64,000 nucleotides of DNA. Source: Dryobates pubescens. Its lineage: Eukaryota > Chordata > Aves > Piciformes > Picidae. The position numbers and the translations under genes are program-made. Positions 27,401 through 37,843 of the stretch are shown here, one piece after another. The stretch is from positions 49,904,309 through 49,968,308 of the forward strand of contig NC_071612.1 of assembly GCF_014839835.1 (NCBI RefSeq). Direction: 5' to 3'. Each line of letters opens with the position of its first letter. Positions within the stretch are counted from its first letter, which is position 1. Below the pieces are notes generated by a model. That model was not told the origin of the DNA and made no database searches. It saw only the letters and a program-made list of their open reading frames with translations.

Positions 27401-30400
27401 TCATGTGTCTTTTTATAAGGTGCTGGATCATACAGAGTGCCTGCTGGGTCACTGCAGGGTTGATGACATAAAGTCATTAATTAATTGTGTAGAAATATTA
27501 TATGTCTGCTTCCCACTTTCTCTGCAGTCATGAAGTTCTGGTAGTATTTTTCTTTAATTGCCTTACAACAACTACCTGAATTTATTTTCAGTGATTGATG
27601 TTTTGTTTTTATACCCTAGAGACCTTGAAGGCAACCATATCCATTACGTAAGGAATGTCACTTTCATCTCCTGCAACACTCTAACTGTACTGTAAGTAAT
27701 AGGATGTACTAGCTAGCCAGAGTAAGATATGCTTGTGCTGAGCAGTCAAGCGATTAATTACAGCTAATATAAAAGCTTCTCGAGTATCATGGTTATTTAG
27801 ATGTCAAGGATATTACATTTAAGTGCTTGGGTTTAAATGAGCACCATACAGGATAACCACTGTTCACATTCACAGCAAAGTTTAGCATCGATATATGCAA
27901 CTAAACTTCACTGGGGTGGTTTTGACTGATATTAAAATTTAGAATTTTCCATTCTAAGATTTTACTTGGAAAAGGAGGGAAAAAAATCTCATAATAAAAA
28001 ATAGTAGACATACAAAATATATAGCTTCTTCCCTTTAAAGAATTTGATTGGCTGGTGGGTTGGCTGTCTCATAAATTTTAGAATCTTCTGCTAAGTTTGT
28101 GAGTGGTGATGTAATCATGTTCAGAAAATCCATTCCACTTTTTGATAGATCAGGAAGCTCCACAGTACCTGTCACTTTCAATATTATCTCTTGTGCGGTA
28201 CCCATATTCTTGGCTTTCTCTTTGTTTTTAAAATCCAGGTTGCTTATTTAAGGAGCAAACTCAGTGGCAAATGAAATATAGGTAAAGGAAAAGTTGCACA
28301 GCTCTGTGCCTGTGTCTGAATTGTGGTTAGGTCCCAAGCCTTCCAGCCCACTTAATCTTCCTCCTGCCCTCAGCTGATTTATACCATGAGTATAGATCTA
28401 TGTGCATATGCATACAACCATGTGCATATGAAACAAAAGTTATGTGTAAAATGGTAAGCTTCCAGATCCAGATATTTTGTTAACCAATTGGGTGAACATT
28501 TGAAGATGTAAAGAGAGAATTTTGAAAGTTTATAAGCATTTTTCTCCAAAATCAAATAGCTGTCTGGAAGCAGCAACATATTTGTTCTATTCTTTCAGAG
28601 TGATGAGACAAAACAAGATCAGTTCTTTACATGAAAACAGTTTTTCTTCTCTTCAGATGTTAGACGAATTGTGAGTAGTTTTCTTTTCTTACTTGTATAA
28701 CAAGTCACAAAATTTTCTAATTTATATTGTGAATATTATTTATCATAAATTCTATTTCTTGTGACCTGCTCTGGAAATATCCCTTATCCTTAGTTTTTTT
28801 TCTATATATTTTGCAGGTAAGAAATAATCAATAACATACATATTCCGTATCAATAATATCAGGTTTTTTTGCTTACAAAATCATTGGGTACTTTGATAAT
28901 ATAAATAAAATAGATTAATCTTATATCACCCCCAGTCTACGGGTCTGAGTGCTTTCAGTGTCTTTTAGACCAACTGGCCAGTTTCAGTCAGACTGAAACC
29001 TTTGTTCTTCTGTAAACTGTCATTAGCATTGCTTATTTTGATAGAACTAACAGAAAAGTGTGCTAGTTTGTCCATGTGAATTACCACCATAAAACAATAT
29101 GTTTAATTTATTTCCAAGCTCCTACAACTCAAAAGTGTATTTTACTGTCTTTTTAAAATGTGAATAAAATTATAATATATATCTACTGGAATGCCTGAAC
29201 TTACTACACAAAGAGAGATCTGTTGTATCTAGCTTCCTACTTTGTTTTAACAGGCATTCTGTCACAGCCAGAGTTTCTGATAATCTATATAATAAACAAT
29301 ATCCAATAAAATTGTGTGTCTTGAAATTGTAAGACTGATGTAAAATTACTGAGCCAACAAAGAACTTACTTTGTCCTACCTTTTCTGCAGAGATTTGGCT
29401 AGCAACAAGATTGAATCACTTCCTCCATATATATTTAAGGATCTAAAGGAACTTTCACAACTGTAAGAATTCTTAATTATTATTCCTATTATGTACAACT
29501 GTATATTACTCATTTGATATGATACTTGCAGTCATGAATGCTGGGAATGAAAAAGCACCATTGTTTGTGTGCATTATTTAAGCTCTGCTTTAAGAATACT
29601 TATCCCAAAAGTAATTCTATATAATATTTTGCCTGGAAAGGTTTTGTAGAAGTTGTGTATTTTTATGTTTGAAAAGAAAGTAAGTTCACGTCCTACTTTT
29701 TTCTAGATCTTGTCAGTGTACACAAATTGAGCTATACTAGCTATATCATGACAAATTGGTAACTTGACAGGAACATTTAGTGTGACATCAGAATTTGGCC
29801 CTAAAAATAGATCATAAACATGTAAGTGTATCATATAGATACCTTGCTTGCAACTACTTTTTTTCCTGTGAAATAGTTCCAAAAAAAACAGAAAGACAAT
29901 CTCATTTTTCCCATGGTGCACATAGAGGCAATTTCTCAAATGTTGCTGCTGGAAAGTCCCATTCTTTCTCACATAATCTGGAAGTGGCACTAGTCACAAA
30001 ATTGAAGACCTCTCTGGAGAAGAAGAGGCTGTGTATAGAATAAGGGGGAGGGCTGTGCTTTTTCAGCATCCTTTGGATCCATCATACAGCCATGGGGCAA
30101 CTGTGTATAGCTGCATTTATTGAGTTTGCACATTTAGTTACAATATGAAAATATAAGGAAAAGCTGTAGGGAGAAGAGAAAAACAAAATGTACCTAGAAA
30201 CACACTTGCACCAAGTGTTAACATCTATTTTTACATTTCATTGCCTCTGTGTCTTGAACTCATGGGAATGATTAAAAAAAAAAAGAACACACACCAAAAA
30301 AACAAACAAAAAAACCCCCCAAACAAACAAAAAACCCCAAACACCACACCCTTTAGCAACCCTTTAGCAAAATCAATTGTAATTTATTTCTAAATGTGTG

Positions 30401-33400
30401 TAATTTTGATGGGTTCTTTTACTTGAAATAAAAGTCTTCAAAATTTAATAACTAAATATTTCTATAGCCAAAACCTTTAAGCATTAGGCTGGGGAAGCAG
30501 TTGTGTGTGTGTGAGGCCAGTGAAGCATCCAGTTACACTTTCCAGTGGCTTAACAAGCTGAATAACGCTAAATGAATGTTAGTATTTGCAGCTGTAACTG
30601 CCAAATGTACAAGTCCTTGGTACAGGACTGGAAAAGCAAACGGGTTATGTAGTTTGACTTTAGAACAATCTGTAAGGAAGATCTACAAAGCTACTTATAC
30701 CCATGCTATATTTACAGGAACCTTTCTCACAACCCCATCAAGAAAATACAAATAGATGAGTTTGATTTTCTAATTAAACTCAAATCCCTGTAAGTATCAA
30801 GATATTATATTTTATCTATATTTTCTTTGTGATTATGCATAACTCCTTCAGAAGAACATGACCCAGAATATGTTTTTGTAAGAAACTGCCCTTGAAATAT
30901 AGTTATGTTGATGATCTTCAGCAATTTGAGCCTTACTAGCAATGTGCAAATTTTCCTTCCTGCAAATATCAGTTTCATATTAGAAATTTTTCCAACAAAA
31001 ACAGATCATAACTTCAGTTTAGAAAAGGACATTGTATTTTCTGCTATTACAGAAAAAGTTAATGCAACCTTCATCTGACTTTGGACAATTTGTTCATTGG
31101 GCTTAAGGGTATCACAGTCATGCAAGGACAAGCTGGGGCTATTAACACCATGGAGAGGTATCTTTACTATAGAGAGGTTAAGACAGGAATTTAAAAGAAA
31201 TTTAGTATATGTACAGGTCTGGGGACTTATTTACATTCTTACGGCATCTGTGGCTAACACCAGGAAAAGGACAATATAAACCAAGTAGGATTCAGCTGTC
31301 ATGTCATGGAGAAGTGAAATATTTAGGGGGAGTTTTTGTGGGTGAACTAATACAGCATCTCTAACTTGAATTCTGCAAGCAAAACTCTTCCTAAAACTGT
31401 GTGATAGTGCAGTGACACTCTTGCAAATCTGTAATTATCCTGCAATATATTTAAGTACATCTTCACAGGCTACTGCACATCTGCAATAGCCAGATTGGTC
31501 GAGTAGAGCATTAGGCCTTGTCAAAGTCATAGAATGCTTTCAGTTGGAAGGTACAGTTAAAGATCTAGTCCAACCTCCCTGCAGTGAGTACGGACATCCT
31601 TAATCAAAGCAAGAGTCCCATCCAACATGGCCTTGAATGTTATCGCCTCTCTGAGCAACCTGTTACAGTGTTTCACTACCTTCATGGTAAAAAATTTCTT
31701 TCTTCTTTCAATTTAAAACCATTACACCTTGTCCTATTTCAACAGGCCCTACTAAACATGGCTGTGGAGAACCAAAACAAGACATTTCCTTGGATAGGAG
31801 CAAAATAGGAGTTTATGATTTGACCCCTGAACTGTAGCCAGTTGTTCATATGTTTCCTCACAGTGATTTGGAATCCTGTGGACAAATTCAACTATATTTG
31901 GTAAATGGCTAATGATCTGCAAATGTCAAATCTCTATAAGTTTCATGAAAATAAGAAGCTGAACACAGGAATAATTCTCTCACTAACAATCAAGCTACAG
32001 CCTGTGCTTCATCCATTGTTTAACGCTAAAGAACTCGTGCAATTCAGTGAGCATGACCTTGCATGATTAAAGTTACAGTTGTTAGATGTTGAGGTACACC
32101 TACAAGAAACTGTATAGCTCAGCGGTTTGTAGAATCACAGAATGGATTTGGTTGGATTGGGTTGGAAGCAACCTTAAAGATCATCTAGTTCTAAGTCCCC
32201 TGTTGTGGCCAGAGACACCTCCCACTAGACCAGGTTGCTCAAGGCTCCATCCAGCCTGGCCTTGAGCACTTTGGGGGTTGGAGCTTCCACATCTCTCGGC
32301 AACCTTTTCCAGTACCTCACCACTCTCAAGGGGAAGAATTTCTTCCTGCCATCTAGTCTAAATCTAGCTTTTCCCGGTTTCAAGCTATTACTCTTCTTAT
32401 CACTTTGTAAAAAGACCCTCCTCAGATATCCTGTAGGCCACCTTCAAATACTCAAACTTCTAGAAGCCTTCTTTTCTCTTCTCCAGGTTGAACAACCTGA
32501 ACTCTCTAAACCTGTCTTCATAGGAAAGGTGCTTCACCCCTCTGATTATCTTCATGGTTTTCCTCTAAGACCCACCCTAACAGGTCCATGTCCTTCTTAT
32601 ATTGGGGGATCATGAGAGTGGAGTAGAAGGGGAGAACCACCTTCCTAGACCTGCTGGTCAACATCAGTTGCTCAGAATACCAGTTTCCTCTTTCTTAGTT
32701 AGAAATAGTAAGAATAGCTGGGGAAAGCACACCCCAAGATTCACTGCAGTGCTTAAATAAAACTAATGTACTTACATATTGGGAGCTTTTCTCATCTCCT
32801 GGCAAAACTGCCCACCAGCCCACAGTAACTAATCAGTAAAACTGGTATTTTTCCTCACTTTTGATGAAATATGCTCAGAACTCACATGGATATTACACTC
32901 AAAGCACTGAAGAGAGAATTCAAATATGGCTTTGCACCAGGAGAAACAAAGATCCCTGACAGGTTGCATATCTAAGCAGTGGATGGCATGGACTGAAAGA
33001 ACAAAGAAATTTGAGCTCTAAAATAAGAACTTACATACTTGTGTTTTAATGATCTAGCATTGCAAGTAATATAATAGTGTCATTTTCAATATACTTACAT
33101 AAATAAATAAATAAAGCCCATCTATGTGTCACAAGAAAGCGTTCTCCCTTACATGCCATGTTGTGTCCCAGTTTCCTGCTGCTCTTAACACAATGAAGAC
33201 TTTATTCCTGCAGCGGTTTGTCTAGTGAAGCACTCCCCAATATACAAGACAGAAGAGACATGCAAAATATTACTATTGGAACAAGTTATTCTTTTCCCAG
33301 ATATGATTAAAGAACATCAGTAGAACAGTACTTTGGAAAGGCAACAACAATGGGAGATTGTGCTGCTGACAGCACCCAAAAAACCCACCTTTATTCATGA

Positions 33401-36400
33401 TTTTGGAAGACAGCAAGTTTATTAGAATTAGCTGCTATTTATTTTGTTCCACTTCAGCTTTTATGCAGCCTTTGTAATGAAGTTTCAAAGAGGTGACAGA
33501 TTAAAGTTCATCCCTAGTTTCTGATAATAATAGAAATAAAATTGTATACTCATAATGCTTGTTCTTTTACTACTGAGTTTCTACAGCCTTTTACTGAAAG
33601 TAAAATATTGTTTACAGCAGCTTGGAGGGCATTGAAATTGCAAACATCCAGAGAAGAATGTTCAGACCCTTGAGAAATCTTTCCCACATGTAAGTAGATT
33701 ACTCCAGTCTCTTTTCTTTGGTCTGAATTTTACAGTTTACAAAATATGGGATAATCGAAAACAGTGTATGAAAGTGTATGACCAGGTGTTAAATTTCGCA
33801 GGTTGTAATTATTTTTTCTTCTTTGAGAATATGTTTTCTGAGTAGCTTCATTTGCTGAGTTGGTCTGGCAAAGTTAATGCTGGGGGGAAACTTCAACCCA
33901 CCACAAGAGAGCTTTGATATTCTGGTAATAAAACTAGAACCATCTCTTACCTGCTTTTCTTTCTCCCAGATATTTTAAGAAATTCCAGTACTGTGGATAT
34001 GCTCCTCATGTGCGCAGTTGTAAGCCAAATACTGATGGGATTTCATCCCTTGAGAATCTTTTAGCTAGCATCATACAGAGAGTGTTTGTCTGGGTTGTAT
34101 CTGCTGTCACCTGCTTTGGAAATATTTTTGTTATCTGCATGAGGCCTTACATCAGATCGGAGAACAAGCTCCATGCGATCTCAATAATGTCTCTCTGCTG
34201 TGAGTACTCCATGCCTAGCAGATTATTGGTCTAGCCTGCTCATAATGTGTGTTCTTATAATGCAGTGACATATTTCCAGTATTGGATTAACTAAACTTTC
34301 ATGCTGTTGCAAATGGCAACACAAAATGCACAAACCTTATGCACTAGGAGGTCTCATTAAATGTTGGGTCTGGCAGCTAATACATTCCAAAGGTTTAGAA
34401 TTTGGTTTTAATGTGGTGAATATTGTGTTAAATTCCAACTTTCTTCATCAAGAAGAGATAAAAATCCAAATTTTTCAAATGCCTAGAAACGTAAACTTTA
34501 CTACTCGTTTTGGAGTAAATAGCAATTTGTGCATGTAAATACTATGTTCAAGAGTGTATTCTATTTTGCATATGAGCAAAAGTTTACTTATGTAAATATA
34601 GAAAATTAATCCCTCTCCACTCCCCCAAAAGCAAGCCAGGCTTGTGGATGATCTATTTGCCAGTACAGTCACTACAATCTTGTACCCTGTTGCAGTACAG
34701 GACAACCTATAAATATTTCACAAATGCAATTAGGTGCAGTTTGAAAAGTAATTGTCAACAATATATAAAATGATTGCAACATTTCTGAATACAGCATGTC
34801 AATGATTTTGAAATATTGCTGTTTCCATGCGAACAAGTTGAATATTACCCAAAACTTCTGGACAAAATAACTGAGAAGTCTTCAGCTTTGTCTACAGCTC
34901 CTTTTCCCTCACTAGTTTTAAAAATCTGTGCGCATCTGCTTAGAATCAGCATAAATTGGACAAACTGAAATTAATCCGAGTCTAGCAGAGATACCCTACT
35001 CAAAGCAAATTATCATAAGCCAAATGTCAACACAAAATGGAATAAAACCCAATAAAAAGACATTTGCATGAATATTTTTATAAATTAAGCCGTATCTTTT
35101 TCCTTCTTGCAGCCTGCAAAGCAGGAAAAGAACTGATTTGTACTGCTTTAATTCACAATAGCACTCCAATATTCATTTTATATCTCCATGCTAGCTGATT
35201 TGTAAATATGTACTCACATGTATAGACATGTTTATGTCTGTTTTCCAAAACACAGCCACACAGAGAATAGGAAATTCAGATGTGTAAATACTGATGTTAA
35301 GCACTGTGCCCACAGGTGCTGACTGTCTCATGGGAATATATTTATTTGTGATTGGAGCTTTTGATCTTAAGTATCGTGGAGAGTACAACAAGCATGCTCA
35401 GTTGTGGATGGACAGTATTCACTGTCAGTTGGTGGGATCGCTGGCTATTCTGTCTACAGAGGTATCAGTCTTACTGTTGACTTACCTGACTTTGGAAAAA
35501 TACATCTGCATAGTTTATCCTTTTAGATGTTTGAAGCCCCGAAAATGCAGGACAATTTCCATTTTGGTTCTTATCTGGATTATTGGGTTTGCTGTTGCTT
35601 TTATCCCACTGAGCAATAAGGAATTTTTCAGGAACTACTATGGCACCAATGGCGTCTGTTTTCCTCTTCACTCAGAACAATCAGAAAGTTCAGGAAGTCA
35701 GATTTATTCTGTTGTCATTTTTTTAGGTAAGTGGCATTTCTTCCTTGTATAAGATTACAGCTGCAAACGAACTTAATCAAACCTCATATTTAGATGTTCT
35801 ATTTAGCACTTAAAGGCTTCTTCCAGTCTGGATATCTGGATGTAGATTCTTACATATCTTAAAATGCATGAAGGGCTGAAAAAGTAGAAAGAAGTTAATG
35901 ACTATTAAGTTGCTGAATTAATAGACTTTGTCAGGGAAGTAGAACAACAGTAAGACCAGATAACCACATTGTTTGGATCCAATACAGCTGTTGATATCGA
36001 GTGTCAATGCGTTTAGCTGAAGGCAGACTCAGATTTTCTGGGCATGTAATTCTATGGGACTAGCAGTTTAGATTTAACATTTCTCTTTACTACCTATCCT
36101 GCAAATAGAAAATGTGGAATTGCCATTATGCCATTAATTTACAACTAATACTAACATCTTAAACAGGTGTAAACTTGGCAGCTTTTATCATCATTGTGTT
36201 TTCCTACGGGAGTATGTTCTACAGTGTTCACCAAACAGCCATTACAGCTACTGAAATTCGGAATCACATTAAAAAAGAGATGATCCTCGCTAAACGTTTT
36301 TTCTTCATTGTATTTACTGATGCACTATGTTGGATACCTATTTTTATTTTGAAACTCCTTTCCTTACTTCAAGTAGAAATACCAGGTATGTCCTTCCTTT

Positions 36401-37843
36401 TGTGAGGCTGTTTCAGCTGTGTCTCTATGAGGAAATGTAATGGGTTGGGGGAGACCCCCTCCCCACCACAGGCAGAAATAACGACTCAGACAAACAGATT
36501 GCAAAAGTGATGGAAGTTTAAATGGAAAGCAGTGAATGTTACAGAAAACCCAAAGCGCAGTGACAAAGAAAGATCCCATCCCCACCTGAGGGTGCATCCA
36601 AAACCCCCAGGGCTCCTTCTTCCCCCTCCCTCTGCTGGGCTAGTCTCAGCTGGCCAGGCCTGAGACTGCCCATCCCCCTGTGGCCTTGGGCCCAGTCAGG
36701 CCCATGGCCGGGAGATCTCTCCCCCAGTTACCAAGTCTCAGAGAGGGAAGGAAAGAGGAAGTGCCAGACTCCACACTGGATCTTATAGTGGTGCAAAGAA
36801 TTATGGTAGGAAATACACAATTTCCTGTGTCCATCCCTCTGGGCTGGACTTCTTGACACAGGAAGTGAATGCACCAGGGGGGCACCCAGCTCAAACTACA
36901 ACAGGAAAGTTGTTTCCACTATAGAAGAAAAGTAATTTAATATATTCAACTATATTACTACAATGAACTTTCTTATGCACATGTATGTATGTATGCACAA
37001 AATAATGAACTATATAGCTTTGCTACTGATTACTATCATCAAAGATTACTCACCGTTGTCAGACAAAAAAAATACCCACATTCAAATCATTCAAGTTTAT
37101 GTCTGTCTCAATAGAATATTTGTAAAATGTACAAAATTAAATTGAAAACCAAGGCTGAACTCCATTGCCTTATCTTTTGCAGGTTCTCTTGCAGATTCTG
37201 TTGCCTAAACATGGCTCAGGACAATACAATGTTTCCTATCTTGGCTTAACAATATAATTGTTACCTCAAAATAACTTACTTTCACTAGCTGGTACTTACA
37301 GTTCAAAGTTAAGTCATACAAGCTCTGCTTACCTTCTTTATGCAATAAACATCTTCCCATGCAAAACCAGCCTAACCTAAAAGATTAAAAATGGCACCTT
37401 ATTCTTTTCCTTCTCTTTGCAAATATGTACTGGTATATGCCAGAAAAACTGCTTCTTTATGTAGGGCTTGTAAGACCCTGTTAGAAAGGGTACAAACACT
37501 GGAATGCCTATTACAGCTTCCTTTCTTTTTCACTCCTTTAGGTACCATTACTTCTTGGGTGGTGATTTTTATACTGCCAATAAATAGTGCTTTGAATCCT
37601 CTTCTCTATACTTTGACTACACGACCTTTCAAAGAAATGATTCATCAGGTTTGGTATAATTACAGACAACGAAGATCAAAAAGAGGTAAAGGCAGTCAGA
37701 AAACATATGGTCCATCATTCATCTGGGTAGAGATGTGGCCAATGCATGAAATTACACCAAAGGTAAAGAAGCCTGTGCTTTGTATGGACTCCTCTGAAGC
37801 TTCAGTGACTACACAGTCAACAAGACTAAATTCATGCACGTAA
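9326..37843 (+). CDS. RXFP1: Relaxin receptor 1 (relaxin family peptide receptor 1), coding exons 2-18
   Basis: Leucine-rich-repeat class A GPCR of the plasma membrane; the family binds relaxin through its LRR ectodomain, and the LDLa module acts as tethered activator of Gs/cAMP signalling. Seventeen exons join in frame: 9326-9481, 20771-20875, 21535-21640, 22851-22922, 24472-24543, 25594-25665, 26466-26537, 27270-27344, 27620-27691, 28599-28670, 29391-29462, 30718-30789, 33618-33689, 33970-34199, 35316-35726, 36167-36385, 37542-37843. They encode about 749 residues, close to the 757 of human once a short signal-peptide exon is added. Seen directly: a six-cysteine LDLa, a cysteine-rich LRR cap, ten repeats of 24-25 residues each on its own exon, a hinge, then 7TM with TLEKY after TM3 and NPLLY in TM7. 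RXFP1 rather than RXFP2 is chosen from near-identity of the hinge/TM1 exon to recalled human RXFP1 and from the flanking genes. All introns are GT-AG. The first coding exon (signal peptide) was not found and probably lies left of the window. Confidence 0.96.
10398..10480 (+). repeat. Possible MIR-like ancient SINE core
   Basis: GCAGATGAGGAAACC and then AGCTTGCCTGTAGTCATGGA resemble the MIR core (gatgaggaaactg ... taacttgcccaaggtcac). Strongly diverged; the match is by eye only. Confidence 0.25.
12030..12330 (+). repeat. CR1 LINE 3' end, little diverged
   Basis: About 300 bp with the GGTGCCATGGTTTAGTTGAT signature and an ATTCT-type tail. An open frame at 12022-12234 reads [17 protein letters not shown] and [19 protein letters not shown], matching the C-terminus of the CR1 ORF2 protein, so this fragment is fairly young. 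Confidence 0.9.
12410..12735 (+). repeat. A-rich low-complexity region
   Basis: Repeated AAACAAAC, ACCAACCAACCAA and poly-A runs. The long open frames on either strand here are artefacts of composition. Confidence 0.8.
13085..13200 (+). repeat. Possible MIR-like ancient SINE core
   Basis: CCAGAGAAGTTAAATGCCCT followed by AACTGGTAACAGATTTGGGG and ACCCAGACTGCTGTG follows the order of the MIR core. Diverged; by eye only. Confidence 0.35.
19865..19985 (+). repeat. G/T-rich low-complexity tract
   Basis: TTGGTT/TTTGTTGG-type sequence with a run of about ten G near 19950, in the RXFP1 intron between exons 2 and 3. Similar but shorter tracts lie at 43290-43332 and 6760-6795. Confidence 0.85.
20771..20875 (+). 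CDS. RXFP1: RXFP1 coding exon 3: LDLa-LRR linker
   Basis: This exon of 105 bp encodes [11 protein letters not shown] and ends in KTPEC. In the family this linker joins the LDLa to the LRR domain and takes part in ligand binding and activation. Acceptor tattag, donor gtgagt; phases match its neighbours. The middle of the linker differs from human, the ends are conserved. Confidence 0.92.
21535..21640 (+). CDS. RXFP1: RXFP1 coding exon 4: cysteine-rich LRR N-terminal cap
   Basis: Encodes [13 protein letters not shown] and then [10 protein letters not shown], the N-terminal cap of the LRR domain. Acceptor ttgcag, donor gtaagt, 106 bp. The last codon is split (at|g) with the first LRR exon. Confidence 0.94.
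22851..22922 (+). CDS. RXFP1: RXFP1 coding exon 5: LRR 1
   Basis: 72-bp exon encoding one 24-residue repeat ([19 protein letters not shown]...). Acceptor ctacag, donor gtaagg, phase 2 on both sides. Confidence 0.94.
23133..23240. repeat. Compound (TA)n/(CA)n microsatellite
   Basis: Runs of TATATA, broken by GTTATATATA and AGGTTATA units, pass into ACACACAC. It lies in the RXFP1 intron between LRR exons 1 and 2. Confidence 0.95.
23832..23895 (-). repeat. CR1 LINE 3' end fragment
   Basis: CATAGAGTCATAGAATTATA then GTTGGAAGGAACCTTAGAGA is the reverse complement of a CR1 terminus. Only about 60 bp remain. Confidence 0.75.
24472..24543 (+). CDS. RXFP1: RXFP1 coding exon 6: LRR 2
   Basis: 72-bp LRR exon ([15 protein letters not shown]...). 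Acceptor cttag, donor gtaagt, phase 2 on both sides. Confidence 0.94.
25594..25665 (+). CDS. RXFP1: RXFP1 coding exon 7: LRR 3
   Basis: 72-bp LRR exon ([18 protein letters not shown]...), nearly identical to human. Acceptor tttag, donor gtatgt, phase 2 on both sides. Confidence 0.95.
26466..26537 (+). CDS. RXFP1: RXFP1 coding exon 8: LRR 4
   Basis: 72-bp LRR exon ([18 protein letters not shown]...). Acceptor tatag, donor gtaagt, phase 2 on both sides. Confidence 0.94.
27270..27344 (+). CDS. RXFP1: RXFP1 coding exon 9: LRR 5 (25-residue repeat)
   Basis: 75-bp exon, one codon longer than the other repeats, as in human ([20 protein letters not shown]). Acceptor ttcag, donor gtaagt, phase 2 on both sides. 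Confidence 0.95.
27620..27691 (+). CDS. RXFP1: RXFP1 coding exon 10: LRR 6
   Basis: 72-bp LRR exon ([18 protein letters not shown]...). It includes a possible N-glycosylation site NVT. Acceptor cctag, donor gtaagt. Confidence 0.95.
28599..28670 (+). CDS. RXFP1: RXFP1 coding exon 11: LRR 7
   Basis: 72-bp LRR exon ([18 protein letters not shown]...). Acceptor ttcag, donor gtgagt, phase 2 on both sides. Confidence 0.94.
29391..29462 (+). CDS. RXFP1: RXFP1 coding exon 12: LRR 8
   Basis: 72-bp LRR exon ([20 protein letters not shown]...). Acceptor tgcag, donor gtaaga, phase 2 on both sides. Confidence 0.95.
30267..30350 (+). repeat. A/C-rich low-complexity tract
   Basis: Alternating A runs and C runs (AAACAAAC, CCCCCC, ACACACACC), followed by a short CCTTTAGCAA direct repeat. 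RXFP1 intron before LRR 9. Confidence 0.85.
30718..30789 (+). CDS. RXFP1: RXFP1 coding exon 13: LRR 9
   Basis: 72-bp LRR exon ([18 protein letters not shown]...). Acceptor tacag, donor gtaagt, phase 2 on both sides. Confidence 0.94.
31525..31755 (-). repeat. CR1 LINE 3' end fragment
   Basis: AGTCATAGAATGC...CAGTTGGAAGG then AGTCCAACCTCCCTGCAGTG and a region reading as the reverse of the CR1 3' part (CATTACACCTTGTCCTATTT). Old copy. Confidence 0.85.
32130..32640 (-). repeat. CR1 LINE 3' end, longest copy in the window
   Basis: About 510 bp in reverse orientation, from AGAATCACAGAATGG through CCTGGCCTTGAGCACTTTGG, GAAGAATTTCTTCCTGCCAT and CTTCTCCAGGTTGAACAACC. These are standard avian CR1 blocks. 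It lies in the RXFP1 intron before LRR 10. Confidence 0.92.
33618..33689 (+). CDS. RXFP1: RXFP1 coding exon 14: LRR 10
   Basis: 72-bp LRR exon ([18 protein letters not shown]...). The acceptor region reads acagcag. Using the first AG keeps the 24-residue unit and the LSLEG junction of human; the second AG would remove one codon. Confidence 0.93.
33970..34199 (+). CDS. RXFP1: RXFP1 coding exon 15: hinge, TM1 and start of TM2
   Basis: 230-bp exon encoding the hinge ([20 protein letters not shown]) and TM1 ([20 protein letters not shown]), then [10 protein letters not shown] and the start of TM2. The donor is gtgagt, so the final cysteine codon is split t|gt with the next exon. Sequence is almost identical to human RXFP1. 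Confidence 0.96.
35316..35726 (+). CDS. RXFP1: RXFP1 coding exon 16: TM2 to TM5
   Basis: 411-bp exon beginning [17 protein letters not shown]. It holds TM3 with [20 protein letters not shown], where EKY replaces the usual class A DRY as in other relaxin receptors, TM4 ([17 protein letters not shown]) and the second extracellular loop ([15 protein letters not shown]). Acceptor cacag, donor gtaagt. Confidence 0.97.
36167..36385 (+). CDS. RXFP1: RXFP1 coding exon 17: TM5, intracellular loop 3 and TM6
   Basis: 219-bp exon encoding [20 protein letters not shown] (TM5), the basic loop [16 protein letters not shown] and TM6 with [10 protein letters not shown]. Acceptor aacag, donor gtatgt. A solo LTR follows in the downstream intron. 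Confidence 0.97.
36431..36908. mobile_element. Solo LTR of an avian ERVL-like endogenous retrovirus
   Basis: Endogenous retrovirus fossil. A 468-bp unit at 36436-36903 starts TGTAATGGGTTG and ends CAAACTACAACA (TG...CA). It is flanked by the identical 5-bp direct repeat GGAAA at 36431-36435 and 36904-36908. TG/CA ends, a 5-bp target duplication and no internal sequence identify a solo LTR left by LTR-LTR recombination. Five bases fit ERVL-type elements. It sits in the RXFP1 intron between the TM6 and TM7 exons. Orientation is undecided, though a TATAAG on the minus strand near 36780 hints at reverse. Confidence 0.85.
37542..37843 (+). CDS. RXFP1: RXFP1 coding exon 18: TM7, cytoplasmic tail and stop
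   Basis: Encodes TM7 ([20 protein letters not shown], with NPLLY for NPxxY), the conserved [18 protein letters not shown] and [10 protein letters not shown], and ends QSTRLNSCT before TAA. The tail has diverged from human between WVEMWP and QSTRLNS and is a few residues longer. Acceptor tttag. Confidence 0.97.

Noticed and set aside
32235-32615. 126-aa open frame as a possible gene
   Set aside because: It lies wholly inside a reverse-oriented CR1 copy and reads the non-coding strand of that repeat.
34475-35391. Open frames between RXFP1 exons 15 and 16 as alternative exons
   Set aside because: No similarity to the receptor, and the flanking exons join in frame exactly as in human.
36364-36894. 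Minus-strand frames within the solo LTR as viral genes
   Set aside because: The frames fall inside LTR sequence bounded by target duplications; no gag, pol or env similarity was seen.
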